A stretch of 64,000 nucleotides of DNA from Orychophragmus violaceus (taxonomy: Eukaryota; Streptophyta; Magnoliopsida; Brassicales; Brassicaceae), in the NCBI GenBank assembly GCA_030180135.1, contig CM058236.1, positions 53,409,728 to 53,473,727 of the forward strand, in the 5' to 3' direction. The notes beneath the pieces were generated by a model. The model had not been told where the DNA came from. It made no database searches and saw only the letters and a program-made list of their open reading frames with translations. Numbering within the stretch: the first letter of the stretch is position 1; every line of letters begins with the position of its first letter. A program made the translations under genes and the position numbers. Shown here one piece after another: positions 24,567-35,846 of this stretch.

Positions 24567-24595
24567 CCAATCAAGCTCTAAAAAGACAGATTATT

Positions 24596-25295
24596 CCTCC
24601 TAGTGAGAGAGATTTTCTCTCGAGGTTCTCCCTCTTCTTCTTCCCGGATTCGATCTTTCAGAAGTAGAGGGTTTGGTTCCTTGTTGTCGCGCCGGAATCA
24701 TGATCGGACTCTCTCCGATTGTTTATCGCGGTTTTACTCCTCCCGTTTCTTTCCGGCGACTTCTCCTTTCCGGCGATGTCCGGATTCCGATCGCTCTTCT
24801 TTGTTTTTCACACCGTTGCACCGGTCGATTTCTTCGTCTTCTCTTTCGGTGGCTTCATATTCATCGCGTAATTCTCTGCAGCTTATCCCACTAAGTTTGG
24901 GAGCTTAATTGGTCGTTCACTACTGTGTTTTGACCGGCGGCGGAGTTTCGTTGGTGTGACGTTTTCCGGCGTGAAGTTCGAAGTCTCTCTTCTTTCATGG
25001 CGGTTCTTCTTCAACAGTACCTTTTGGAAAAGTTTGATCGGTGGCTCTCATCCTCCCCCTTGCTCCGCGTCGCGGCCACGGTGGGATTTCCGGCATCTTT
25101 TTCGGCGCTGACCAGGTTTCGGCGGTTGCATGCCGGTGTTGCCCTGGAGCTGACACGTGTTCCCGCCATCCTCATCCGATCGTCGTGCTGGCAGGCTGGT
25201 GGGCCTCTTGAGCCGTTTGTTTTTTTCCTTTTCTTTGTAGGTGTGTACTGGCCTTTTGGGCCTTTTTAATAAACGATCCAGTGTTAAAAAAAAAA
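24596..25295 (+). mobile_element. Nonautonomous poly(A) retroposon, Sadhu-like (copy 1)
   Basis: About 700 bp of GC-richer sequence ending in an A tract, flanked by direct repeats aaaaagacagattatt at 24580-24595 and 25296-25311. These are hallmarks of LINE-mediated retroposition. It has no protein homology; the ORFs (24603-24908, 24673-24894, 24997-25269) look incidental. Its 5' part shares agagag...ttctctcg and ttcgatctttcagaag with copy 2 (53784-52893, minus), so the two belong to one family. Size, tail and target duplication fit Sadhu elements of Arabidopsis, but I could not compare sequences. Confidence 0.6.
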
Positions 25296-25319
25296 AAAAA
25301 GACAGATTATTGTAGTCTT

Positions 25320-26371
25320 AGACTACTAGTCTTTATACAAGTCGCCTCACCAACCTGGCAACAAGGAAACCAGAGTACATTCTACACCAAGGACTATCCA
25401 TCCAACTATCACTCTGAATTCACCTTTGGTCCCAACTCAAGAACTACATCTGAGAGCGATTCCCCCTACTACAAAAAGAACTACAGATGTGGCCTTATCA
25501 GTGATCTCACAAAGGCAAGACCAGGGCACTTCAAACCAGGGGCAAACATCAAGACATGGGACTAGGAACCAGAACCGAACATCACCGCAGGATTTTCGGC
25601 TCAAGAGCAAACACATTCCTTAGTGATAGGCAGCTGGAACTGTTGCGGTTTACTGGGATCCGCAACACTCCAAAGGCTGCAAGAATTAAAGAAGAAATCT
25701 GATCCCGATATTCTCTTCCTTAGTGAAACAAAGAACCAAGATGACACAGACACACAACATCTTGGTAACCTCCATTACGCGAATATCTCTCTTATGTCTC
25801 CCCACGCACCGGGAGGAGGGGGCCTGGCTCTGCTCTGGAAGGAAGATGTCGATTTGGAGATTCTCTACAAATGCTATAATTTCATGGATACCAAGATCAC
25901 ATACCAGAGGCAAATCTTATACGCCTCTTTCGTCTATGGGGAACCGAACAGAGATAAAAGAAAGGAGGTGTGGAATAAGCTGACTGAGATAGCGACCCAA
26001 AGAGAAGGCCCTTGGTTTCTCACCGGGGACTTCAACGACATGCTATGCAATGAGGAAAAGTCTGGTGGAATCTCCCGACCGGAAGGATCTTTCTCAAACT
26101 TCCGCACCTTTGTAGCGGAAAATGATCTCTTTGATCTTCAACACTGTGGAAACCCCCCCATCTTGGTGAGGCGAACGCAATGAGAACCTAGTTTTCTGTC
26201 GACTAGACCGATCCATGGCAAACGGGGCGTGGTCTGGTCTGTTCCCTACCAGAAGAACCGAATACTTGAGATTTGAGGGTTCCGACCATCGGCCGATAAT
26301 CACTCATTTCACGCTGAAAAAGAAGAAACATAAGCGAATCTTTAGATATGAAAGAAGGCTGCTCTAAACAT
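25320..26371 (+). pseudogene. LINE fragment: ORF1 tail and endonuclease
   Basis: The plus strand at 25623-26183 encodes an L1 endonuclease: MIGSWNCCGLLGSATLQRLQ, ILFLSETKN, FLTGDFNDML. A frameshift near 26165 moves the rest into another frame (GSDHRP and ITHFTLKKKK at about 26280-26320), with a stop near 26365. About 300 bp upstream (25320-25620) is a degraded ORF1 C-terminus. There is no reverse transcriptase, so the fragment is 3'-truncated. Confidence 0.8.
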
Positions 26372-26820
26372 ACATTTTCATGTGCTAGAATGTGAAAAAC
26401 CTATCAAAGCTAGAAACTGGAATTTTATCGAACACATGGTGAGCAAGAAATCCTAAACATCCTAATCAACGCGATCAAGGCTAATTAGGCACTAAACACA
26501 TTTCGATAGACGAGATTTTAAACAATTAAACATTAGAAATCTATTGATCACCCCTAATCAACCTAATCTTACCTAACCCGTAAGCCCTATGAAGAACTAC
26601 TCACTAATCATCATATGAACAACAAAATCCATAGAAATAGTGTTGATCATTGAGAATAGAGATAGATTGGATAATCAAAGAGAGAAATCACAAGAAAAGA
26701 GTACTCGATAAATCCAAAATCAAACTTGTTCTTACAAAAGGGTTTTTAGCAACAAAACAAGCTTAAGAAACAAATGAAAATAGGTTTTTGGCTTAAATAG
26801 TCAATATGGTGTGAACCGTG
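26372..26820. other. Unassigned repeat-like DNA, possibly an old LTR
   Basis: No ORF. Read on the minus strand it has motifs such as gagtagttcttcatagggctta and ...ggttaggtaagattagg, which resemble the R-U5 part of Brassicaceae gypsy LTRs, but no matching partner is present in the window. It lies between the LINE fragment and the E1 leader. Confidence 0.3.
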
Positions 26821-27750
26821 ATTTGTTTTCAACTACCAAAAAGAATAAGAAAATTTCATTAGTTTGTGTTCCTGTCATTTTTTTTTAATTTTTCAGAAAC
26901 TTATTGCTCTCATAAGACCAGAAAAGAAGAAGAAGAAGTTCCTAAGTGTTTTGATTCGTTTTTCATAAATAAAAACTTTAAAAAGGGGAAAAATGGCATT
27001 TAAATCCTCAACTTTTCCAGAAACGCTAAAAAAAGCTTGTCAAAAATCGTGGTATAAAGAAAGCTCGAACTTTTGTTGACTTTTCTATAAACTCAAAACT
27101 TTGCGTTGACAAAGCCGAATTAAGCTCGCCGTTAACTTCATTAACGATATAGATTAACAGAGTTAAGCACCGTTACTCTTTTCGTTAACTTGAAAACGAC
27201 GTCATTTTAGTATAATGAGAAAAATGGCATTTAAATCCCCAACTTTTCTAGGAACGCCAAAAAAAGCTTGTCAAAAATTGTGGTATAAAAAAAACTCGAA
27301 CGAGATGGAGACTCGAACTCTGGATCTCTGGGGTCATAAAGGAAGGGTTCAGCCAATGTGCCATTGTCACTCCTCGAACATATAGCGCCAACTAATTCAT
27401 ATAGCACGAAAAATTAAGAGTGTATATTTAAAAAACGAAAAGGAGGCTTGAACTCCAGATCTCTCGGTCATAAAGGACACATTTAGCCATTGTGCCACAT
27501 CCAATCGCCTAACCTACAGTGGATCCAAATTTATATAACCCGACAATCTGCATTATAACATAAGGAAAACTAAATCGCGTTTCCTCCTCATAAAATCCTA
27601 TGTTCAGAATCGATTTAGAAATTTCACCTTGTTCTCTCTCGATTTCTGCCATATTTCGAGTAAAATCTTTATGTATTTCTTCTTGTTGATTAATAAAACG
27701 TTAAAATTGTCGGGTTATATAAATTTGGCTCCACTGTATGTTAAACGAGT

Positions 27751-27811
27751 GGAGGTGGCACAGTGGCTAAATGTGCCCTTTATGACCGAGAGATCTGGAG
27801 TTCAAACCTCC
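27751..27811 (+). other. tRNA-like unit A in right arm of the foldback (mirror at 27442-27502)
   Basis: It contains tggcacagtgg (27756-27766), matching the Pol III A-box pattern, and gttcaaacc (27800-27808), matching the B-box pattern, 44 bp apart. A D-arm-like stem ggcac/gtgcc is perfect; the T-arm pairs at four of five positions; no convincing anticodon arm is seen. The left-arm mirror (27442-27502, minus) keeps both boxes. It is a tRNA-derived or tRNA-mimicking sequence, not a functional tRNA gene. Confidence 0.55.
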
Positions 27812-27880
27812 TTTTCGTTTTTTAAATATACACGCTTAATTTTTCGTGCTATATGAATTAGTTGGCGCTATATGTTCGAG

Positions 27881-27953
27881 GAGTGACAATGGCACAATGG
27901 CTGAACCCTTCCTTTATGACCTCAGAGATCTAGGGTTCGAGTCTCCATCTCGT
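27881..27953 (+). other. tRNA-like unit B in right arm of the foldback (mirror at 27301-27372)
   Basis: It contains tggcacaatgg (27890-27900, A-box pattern) and gttcgagtc (27935-27943, B-box pattern), 45 bp apart, with cctttatgac between, shared with unit A. The left-arm mirror keeps the B box (27310-27318) but its A box is changed (tggcacattgg). Unit A and unit B look like diverged duplicates. Confidence 0.55.
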
Positions 27954-28553
27954 TCGAGATTGTTTTATACCACAATTTTTGACAAGCTTTTTTGGCGTTT
28001 CTGGAAAAGTTGGGGATTTAAATGCCATTTTCCCATTATACTAAAACGACGTCGTTTTCAAGTTAACGAAAAGAGTAACGGTGCTTAACTCTGTTAATCT
28101 ATATCGTTAATGAAGTTAACGGCGAGCTTAATTCGGCTTTGTCAACGCAAAGTTTTGAGTTTATAAAAAAGTCAACAAAAGTTCAAACTTTCTTTATACC
28201 ACGATTTTTTATAAGCTTTTTTGGCGTTTCTGGAAAAGTTGAAGATTCAAATGCCATTTTCCCCTTTAAAAAGTGTTCTTTCCCTTTTTAGAGCCTTGTT
28301 TTCGAAATTCAGTCAAAGAATAGGCTCCTCTTTATTTTCTTGTGATCACAGAAAGTATACTTTCCTTTTTTATTAACCAAACTGTGTGTTTTGCAAACTA
28401 AGAAGGAAAGTCAATTTCCAGCCTTTATTTCTTGTACTTTTCGAAATTATTGGTTTGTGTGACATATCATATAAACTATATAGCTTATATTTGTCCCAAA
28501 GCTTACTCCAGAACATATTAATACACTTACAACTTGTGGACAAGTACTAAATC

Positions 28554-29432
28554 ATGGGAGAAGAGGCAGCTATGGAAGAATCAGATGAAGAATATTTCTA
28601 CCAACAAAACTTTGAAAATCATTGGAGCCAAGAAGAGAGCTCGGCCTCATCTGATTACCAAGAACCTCCATGGCCAGAAGACTACTCTGGTTTTGAAGCA
28701 GAACCACATGAGGAGGAGATGGAGCCAGAACCACCAGATTATACAAGAAGCTATATCAAGGAATCATGGTACCAATCAGAAGATTCATGGACAGAACGAA
28801 GTTATCTATCTTCAGATTATGATGAGTCAGTGGATGAGAAGTACAACTACTACAGAACCTCACCAAGGAAAGGGTAGCAACAACACACGTTGATGACCAG
28901 TCAAGCACAACCATCCAACCCACAAATCAAGTCAAGAACACATGGCAGGAAGAGAAGTGTTTCCCAATCCAATTCATTAACCTTCTCAGGCTCTAGCAAT
29001 GACCCGGAAGATTATCTAAGATGGGAGAACAATATGAAGCAGTGGCTGCGTCTCCACAACATTCCCAAAGAAGAAAAGTTGTCATATGCTGTTGATTCTC
29101 TTGTTGGAGCAGCTTACAATTGGTGGCTGAAAGAAGGTGTCTGAACGTTCTACAACAACCCAGTGTCAGATTGGGGAGACCTTAAGGTGAGAATGTACAG
29201 AGAATTTGTGAAGAATCGCAGGAACATCCCTACAAAGCTCACCTGCCAAGCAACACCGATTAAGGTGATTACTACACCACATGCCCAAAGGAGCAAATGT
29301 GCTTACCTCCCCGAGCTTAAGAATGTGTTATCAAATGATTTTACACGTCAATCAGAAGCTAAGAAGGCCACTCATGCAAAGAAAGATAAAAAAGTACAGA
29401 ACTGTGCTTACAAGAGAAATGGCAGAAGATAA
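28554..29432 (+). pseudogene. E1 gag protein, with two in-frame stops
   Basis: One frame from the ATG at 28554. An acidic, proline/tyrosine-rich N-terminus (YQEPPWPEDYSGFE, EEEMEPEPPDY) is followed by a Retrotrans_gag domain (DYLRWENNMKQWLRLHNIPK, then YNWWLKE). Stops interrupt it at 28875-28877 (TAG) and 29142-29144 (TGA), and the same frame then continues with SDWGDLKVRMYREF to 29432. Gag would form the particle shell. The E2 copy has the same domain order. Confidence 0.75.
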
Positions 29433-30600
29433 AGGAGATGTTGCAACTAAAGGAGAAGAAAACATAGCTGAAGCAGAGTCATAAGTCTTCTTCTATGAAC
29501 AAAGGAGAACCAGAAGTTGCAACCAAGGCAACCAAACCCAGCTCCAACACCTTGCACACTCAACCAGAGATGCCAAGCTCAGGTAAGTCTACAAACTCTA
29601 AGAAAATCAAAGATCAGACATGTTATTAATGTCATAGGAGATGACACTTTGCTGCAACCTGTCCATCTAAACAATTGTTGAAAGAAACATCACTAGGAAA
29701 GGAAACTGCATTAGCTAAAACCAGTGATAGTTTAGCTCATTCTGATTTGTTATTTCCCAATTCTAGTGTCATGCATTTGTCTTTGTCAAAAGGATTTGAA
29801 ACAGGGAACGAAGAACTGAGCAGGAAAGAGCATGAGAAAACCAAAGTCAGTAGGAAAGACCAAAGACCAGAGAAGCATGTTTTGGTGATCAGAAAAGAAG
29901 ATGAACGTTTAATGATCATTCGCTCACAAGAAAAAAAGGTCCAAAGCCTCATCCAACCTACTGAAGCTGAACATGTAAGTACAAGTATCATACAATTTGT
30001 TTTAAGTACTCCAAGAACATATATGATGCACTTGTTCTTCCCAATGAGCATCTCTACAGATATAAAGCACAAGGGAGAAGAGAATGTGAAGAGAAGCTCA
30101 GAAACAGCCCTTACACTAAGTGATCAGACTGATCAAGGCAGTAGAGAAAGGGAGAACATCAAGGAGAAACCACCAGACCCAAGCAAAGACACCGCATCTA
30201 TTAACAAGGTAAGTCTCTCTTTGATACATTTCATTTCCAATGATTCAACAGTTCTGTTAAAGAACTTGTTGAGCTTACAAGAAGATGAGATATCACTAGC
30301 ACATGAAATTGACTCTAAGGAGAAGGATTCAAGTTGTTTATTAGGTGATAAAGAACCCATAATGCACTTGTCTCTTTGCCAAAGTGTTGAACATATTTCA
30401 GGTCATAAGAAGAGCAGGAGCAAGATAGACAAAGGAGACACCATACCAGCCCAAAGAAGATGAGTATTACTATCATATCTGCTCAAAGGAGAACCACCAG
30501 ACACTCCACTCACCTCCAGACCATATGCACATCAAGGTAAGACCCTAAACTCACAAATGAGAATGAAAGCTAACTTGATTTCTCTTGGTGCAGATTATCT
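29433..30600 (+). pseudogene. E1 zinc-knuckle remnant and repeated MHL modules
   Basis: At about 29618-29660 a CCHC knuckle is readable with two stop substitutions. The ORF 29675-30463 (262 aa) then has repeated modules built around MHLSLSKGFE, MMHLFFPMSIS and IMHLSLCQSVEH, separated by charged linkers. Intron-like gtaagt...ag pairs occur (for example 29970/30058 and 30209/30400). The last part, just before the LTR, reads VSRSKPFQEGEYDE over the purine tract. Function is unknown; no pol domain is present. Confidence 0.55.
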
Positions 30601-30624
30601 AGTTTCGAGGTCGAAACCTTTTCA

Positions 30625-30636
30625 AGAGGGAGAGTA
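30625..30636 (+). other. E1 polypurine tract
   Basis: agagggagagta directly precedes the LTR start TGATGAGG. The same tract (gaaggagagta) precedes the E2 LTR at 35847. Confidence 0.65.
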
Positions 30637-31582
30637 TGATGAGGGCATCAAGCCATCATCAACCAAGATGCATAAAGGAGAGATCAACCAGCCGGTCAAT
30701 GACATTGGAGATAAGCAACCAGGAGCTCAACCACTCATCCATGGAGATTCCACTCATGCCAATCAACTCAGCATCAATCACTTGTATCAAACAGCCTTTC
30801 TTGAAGTCATTGGTCAAGCCAGAACAGTCCCGGTTCATGCTGGATCACAAGTTATTCAAATTGCCAATCCGGAGGCCATTTAAGGAAACTATGAAGACCA
30901 CTTGGTTTATCACCTCTCAAACCAAGACTTGGCGACCAAGAGACATTAACCACAACAAAAAGAAGCTAGAAGACGTCCTAAGTCCATACAAAATGCACAT
31001 AATCCCTTGGAGAATCAAATGGACCGACTTTCCTATTTTGGAGCCTAAGGAGATCATCCACCAACGGCTACATTTACTGCACCTGGACATTCCAAGACAT
31101 CAATCTTACATGCCTAAACCACCAAGACTCAAGGGTTTCCATGCTTGGCCAAGAATCCCCTTGAATCTGCCCAACGGCTAGTTTTCATTAACTTTAGATT
31201 TGTTTCTTTATCTTTTGTCAATAAGACCATTCTAGAAAGCTTATATAAGCTTATCTTAGTCCATTGTATCATTTACCTTTCAATCAAGTAATAAACAGAG
31301 TTTTCATTTCCAGAGAGTTATCTTTGAGAGTTTGTTCATTAGAATTCATTTGAGTGATTCAATTGGTTCTACTGAGTTTTCCAGAATAGTTTGTTTGTGT
31401 GATTCAAGCAATCTACTTTTGCCAAGGATTGAGAGAGTCAATCAACCCACTGAACAAGAGAGTTGTTCACCTACCCATCCATCTCGCACATCCATTCAAT
31501 TCTGAGCAAGTGAGAGAGCTTCAAAGCCAGCACCTGTTCTTCCATCTCCCACCATCCTAGTCTCACTTTTGGGGCTACATCA
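30637..31582 (+). repeat. E1 3' LTR
   Basis: 946 bp from TGATGAGG to CTACATCA, with short inverted ends TGATG/CATCA. It contains a TATA-like gcttatataagc at 31245-31256 and an aataaa at 31289. It is recognisably homologous to the E2 LTR near its start and in the ttgagagagtca region. Confidence 0.65.
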
Positions 31583-31639
31583 AACCGGGTCAACCCAGAA
31601 CAAACCGGGTGTTGACCCGGATCCGAAACAGTTTATGGG

Positions 31640-31935
31640 GCGCGTATCGGTGTGGTCGGTCGATACACCGACCGATACGAGCTCACGGATTTCCTGGGAA
31701 AGAAGTGTATCGGCCCACCTGGCCGATATCATGGCCGATATGCGTGCGCAAAAATTAATCCGAGACCCTGTATCGGTCTGCCAGTCGATATACATGCCGA
31801 TACGGTCTCCTGGGTTTTGGTCGAGGAACTGTATCGGCTTGCCTGGCCGATATCCAAGCCGATATGAGTCCTCAGATTTTCTTCCGAGAGTGTGTATCGG
31901 CCACCCCAACCGATATGGTGGCCGATATGCCTTCC
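31640..31935. repeat. 63-bp minisatellite with TATCGG/CCGATA palindromes
   Basis: TATCGG recurs at 31645, 31708, 31771, 31832 and 31895 (spacing 63, 63, 61, 63). Each unit adds one or two inverted ccgata words about 10-25 bp downstream, so each can form a hairpin; intervening sequence is diverged. The period of 63 bp is 21 codons, so ORFs run through the array on both strands, but no known protein is seen. Confidence 0.8.
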
Positions 31936-32879
31936 AGCTGCTTCTTCGTTAGTCCTTCGAGCTCTAGACTCCACTTCCAAGCTCACCAATGCTCCTAGAC
32001 ACCTCCAATCACCTGAAAAACACAAGAAACACTCCAAATGCAAGCCTAAAGTGCCTACTCCTAGTCCTAAACAACTCTATACTCTAGATGCGACAATGAC
32101 TCGACAAAATGGTATGAATGATGGTGAAATGAAGTCAAAACAAGAACTATATACAAGCCTAAATGCATGAAAATGTATGAATATCAATTTCATCAAGAAA
32201 CGAAAGGTGAGTTTCTCTGAGTTTACTCGGACTCGTTTCGGATCGTTCGCTTCTTGTACTGAGTATAAATGCATGATAATCTTAACATGTTTGGTGGGTT
32301 TTTGGCTGGTTCAGGAAGCTGGGATTGATGTTCGTCTCTGCGATATTGGTACTGCAAATCAGGAGGTCAGAGTCGTGGGTTTATTCATTGGCTCGCCAGG
32401 AAACAAGATGGCGGAGGTTGTGGTGGAAGCAGAATTCGACGGTGGAGGTGGTGGTTGAAAAATAATAATACATCGTAAATCGTTTTAGTGGAAGGAGAAA
32501 ACGCAGCTGGTGGTGGAGATGATGACGGCTCACTCATGCTCAGAGACACTAAACTAGATTAGGGGTTTTTTTTTTTTGAATTAACCGGTATTCGGTTTAA
32601 ATCCGATTAGGTTTTTGATATTGGGTTTTTGCTTTGGTCTGGTTGAAAAAGATGTAATTAGTATCCAATATTCATTTTTAGTTAATATAATTTATTATAT
32701 TAATGATTTTATAACAAATATTCCAAAAATATATTACAATTAAAAAAAAAATCTGTTTGTAATTCATTTTAATAATTTTCGGGTAATTGTAAAATATATT
32801 AACACCACAAATAATTTGTTACCTTTGTAACACAAATTGCTATTATTAATGAGTTTTAATAACAATTATAACATGTTAT
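31936..32879. other. Unassigned DNA with a possible gene fragment
   Basis: 31936-32170 is repeat-like and noncoding. A possible exon follows a ggttcag acceptor at about 32310: EAGIDVRLCDIGTANQEV ... ending in a glycine run at 32458. It matches no family I recognise and could be a captured host exon inside a CACTA remnant. 32540-32879 is very AT-rich with nothing seen. Confidence 0.3.
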
Positions 32880-33064
32880 TATAAATATTAACAATTGCAG
32901 AGAGAGAAACGCTATCGTTGTTTAATTAACTATAGCATACGTCAAGTCCGCTATCTTAAGTACCCGGCATACAATGACGGACGATGTCAGAACGTTTAAG
33001 GAAACGCTATCGAAGGTGATAAATAGCGTTTATCGGCCGCTATAAATACCCATATTTCTTGTAG
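32880..33064. mobile_element. CACTA terminal remnant
   Basis: Repeated cgctatc/gatagcg words end in ...tatttcttgtag at 33064, the complement of CTACAAGAAATA, a CACTA terminal repeat lacking its last two bases. The subterminal words match those of the element at 1660-1878. The opposite end was not found. It abuts the E2 leader, truncating E2. Confidence 0.55.
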
Positions 33065-33621
33065 ATCTTATGCTCGAAGTTTTATTTCATTCAACAAAAC
33101 CAAAAGAAAGTCATTTTGCATCAAGTTAGTTTATGTGTTTTCACTCATCATCTAAAAACCAAACAAAAATCGTTTAACATAGTTTCATAGCATTTGTCTT
33201 GCACATTTAACCAGAAATCCAAAAGAAATGTCCTTATTTCATTAGTTTTAGTTTGTGTTCTTACTGCCTAAGTTTTCAAAAACCAGAAGAAAAGAAAAGA
33301 AGAAGAAGAAGTTTTGAGTAGTTTGATCTGATTTCCTTTTTTTTTTGAGGTTCAGAAGGTGTTGTTTCCTTTTTGTGATTCAATCATTTCGAAAAGTTCA
33401 AAAAAGTATTAGGCTCCTCTTTAAAAACTTGCATCACTGAAAATTTTGTTTCCATATATACCTAAAACGTGTTATATCTTTTGCATACCAAGAAAGCTTA
33501 CCATTTCTACTCTTTATCTCTTTTACTTTCAAAAAGCATATATATTTTGCAATTGATTTGCTTTGAATTCGTGGGAACACTTTGATACAATCATTTTAAC
33601 TTGTTTTCACACAGAAAAGAC

Positions 33622-34427
33622 ATGGAAGAAGAAGAACCATATGGCGACAATTGGAGTGCAGAAGAAGAGACTCTAACCTGTTCAGATGAGGAGGCAGACT
33701 ATGAATCTCCACCATGTCCAGAAGGTTACTGTGATTCTGAAGAAGAACAACATGAAGAAGAGATGAAACCAGAACTACCAGATTATGATGAAACAACAGA
33801 TGAGGATCTCAATTATCACTCATTACCACAGAGAAAGAAGGAGTCTCACCATAGTTTGGTGAAAGGCCAAGTACCAAGCTACAACACATCACCAGCCAGA
33901 ACTGAGAAGAACAAAAGGAGTGTTCCCAACACCAAGTCCTTAACCTTTGCAGGTTACATCCAAACCCTAAAGATTATCTCCAGTGGGATACCAACATGAA
34001 GCAGTGGCTGAGATCCAACAATATTCCTAAGGAGGAAAAGCTATCATATGTTGTTGATGCACTCAACGGAGAAGCATATAAGTGGTGGCTAAGAGAGTGT
34101 ACTCCAGGCTTCTACAACAAGCCAGTACTAGATTGGGGAGACCTTAAGGAAAGGATGTACAGAGAGTTTGTAAAGAAGCACCAGACACACAAGAACATCA
34201 TTTCAAAACCCCAATGCCAAACAACACCAAGAAGAGTGATGGTTTCACCAATATTGCAGTCTACTTCCAAGCCTAAGAATGCTTATTGTCCTGAGCCCAA
34301 GAAAGTGTTTGCAAATACTTGGTCAAGTCCAGCAGAAGCTAAGAAGACTGATCATGCAAAGAAGGATCAGAAAATGCCAACTTCCACACTCTCACCAGAA
34401 CCTCCAAGCATTCAAGAACAATGGTAA
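33622..34427 (+). pseudogene. E2 gag protein, frameshifted
   Basis: Starts MEEEEPYGDNW with the same acidic N-terminal style as E1 (SPPCPEGYCDSEEEQHEEEM). A frameshift near 33950 separates it from the gag core in another frame (MKQWLRSNNIPKEEKLSYVV, YKWWLREC, DWGDLKERMYREFVKK). The core is about 70% like E1 by eye. Confidence 0.75.
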
Positions 34428-35846
34428 AGGATAAAAGAGATTTTGGAACTAAAGGAGGAGAAAACGGAGCTAACAGAGTCATAAAGCTCCTTCTATGGAC
34501 ATAGGAGAGCCACAAGTTGCAACCAAAGCAACTAGACTCAATTCCAACACCTTACATAAGCTTCTAACCACACCAACACAAGGTAAGTCTTCTGACTTTG
34601 TGAATTCCAAAGAACCTACATGTTATAGGGCACCATAAGAAAGGGCATTTTGCTGCAAATTGTCCCAGTAGGAAATTGATGAGAAAAACTTTACTAGGAG
34701 CTAAAAACAGAATTAAATAGAGAAAATTATAGTTTATCTCATTCTAATTCTCTAATTTCCAGTTCAAGATTTTTGCACTTGTATTTGCCAAGGAGTTTTG
34801 ATCCAGGAATAATACAAGAAGAAAGATCCATAAGCAGATGCAAAGAAAGGCAAAAGGAGATTGAGGATAGAAAGGAAGAGCAATCTAAGGCATTGTCACC
34901 AAAAGCAGAGCAAGATGAAAAGCAAGAGGTAACTATTCTTTTTACGCACAATTCAGAAGATCAGAATCTAAAACACCCTGGTGGAATCCATGGAGAAGTT
35001 GTAGTCATTTATGATAGCAACTGTGGAGTTCAAGAAAGCAAAGTGCAGAACATGTTGCAATTAGCTAAAAAAATCCTTGTAAGTTCGAATTTTTCAGTGC
35101 CTAGCTATATAATGTCACAGCCATATATGATGCACTTTTTCTTAAGAGTTGTTTCAGGCACAAGTCACACAAAGGAGAACCATCAAATATCCAAGAACAG
35201 AAGAGGCATCAAGGAGAAGCCCCCAGATCAATCATCAAATCACCCTACCAAGCTGAATGCTAAGAACACTAAGTGTGTTCCTCGGGTAATTCATTCTTTC
35301 TCTAAGCTTGTTTCTACAGATTTACATGTTGAACTGAAGATGTTATTGGGCCTGGAAGAATGTGATAGCTTCGCAGCTACAATTCTGAACCTAAAACTGC
35401 AATTAGTAAAAGGGTTAGTATAATTAGGACAGAAGGATGTACAAGTTTATATTCTTGTAAAAAACCCATGATACACTTGTTTCTTGTCCATAGGATTGAG
35501 ATAAGTGCAGGTACTATGGATATCAACCATGACGAAGCACCACCAGAAGATAACTGTCACCAGAACCTGATCCTAACAAAAAGGCATCACCATCAAAGGA
35601 GAACAAGACCAAAGCCACCAAGGGAAATAATGGTACAAACACTTTTCAGTGGCAAGAAAACCAGAGAAGATGAGTTATACTTAATTATCTCCTCCATGGA
35701 GAACCACCTGATGTCCCATACATCACCCAACCACAACTATACCAAGGTAAGACCCTAAGCACACAAAGGAGAATGAAAGCTAACTTGCTTTCTCTTAGTG
35801 AAGGTTATACAGTTTCGAGGTCGAAACATTTTCAAGAAGGAGAGTA
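34428..35846 (+). pseudogene. E2 zinc-knuckle remnant and MHL modules
   Basis: At 34620-34670 a CCHC knuckle (HHKKGHFAANCPS readable) is broken by a small deletion. Modules parallel to E1 follow: FLHLYLPRSFDPGI (34773), YMMHFFLRVVSG (35130) and MIHLFLVHRIEIS (35468). The end is VSRSKHFQEGEYDED over the purine tract. Gaps and stops make it untranslatable as one protein. Confidence 0.55.

Larger units (their letters stand above)
26986..28263. mobile_element. Foldback element with 560-bp inverted arms (Mutator-like)
   Basis: Arms 26986-27546 and 27706-28263 are inverted copies around a 159-bp loop. Both ends begin gggaaaa(a)tggcattt, and direct repeats ctttaaaaag (26976-26985, 28264-28273) flank the element. 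A 9-10 bp duplication with very long terminal repeats fits nonautonomous Mutator-like (foldback/MITE) elements. Each arm holds two copies of the terminal motif (aaatggcattt...aagcttgtcaaaaa) and two tRNA-like units. It encodes no protein. It inserted into the leader of E1, so it is younger than E1. Confidence 0.85.
26821..31582 (+). mobile_element. Gag-only LTR retroelement E1 (5' LTR missing, no pol)
   Basis: This is the paralogue of E2 (33065-37027). The shared order is a leader with ...tttcattagtttgtgttc..., a gag frame with acidic N-terminus, a CCHC knuckle, MHL-type modules, a purine tract (aagagggagagta) and a 3' LTR at 30637-31582. The leader is split by the foldback element (26986-28263). 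No reverse transcriptase, integrase or protease is seen, so it is either a nonautonomous derivative or has lost pol. The 5' LTR is absent, so no target duplication could be checked. Confidence 0.6.

Noticed and set aside
24603..25269. Serine/arginine- and leucine-rich ORFs in the first retroposon
   Set aside because: Several overlapping frames, no family match; a noncoding retroposon explains the region.
27751..27953. Functional tRNA genes
   Set aside because: A and B boxes and a D-arm are present, but there is no convincing anticodon arm or acceptor stem; called tRNA-like only.
31640..31935. CRISPR-like array
   Set aside because: Unit length and palindromes superficially fit, but spacers are diverged copies of each other and the DNA is a plant genome.
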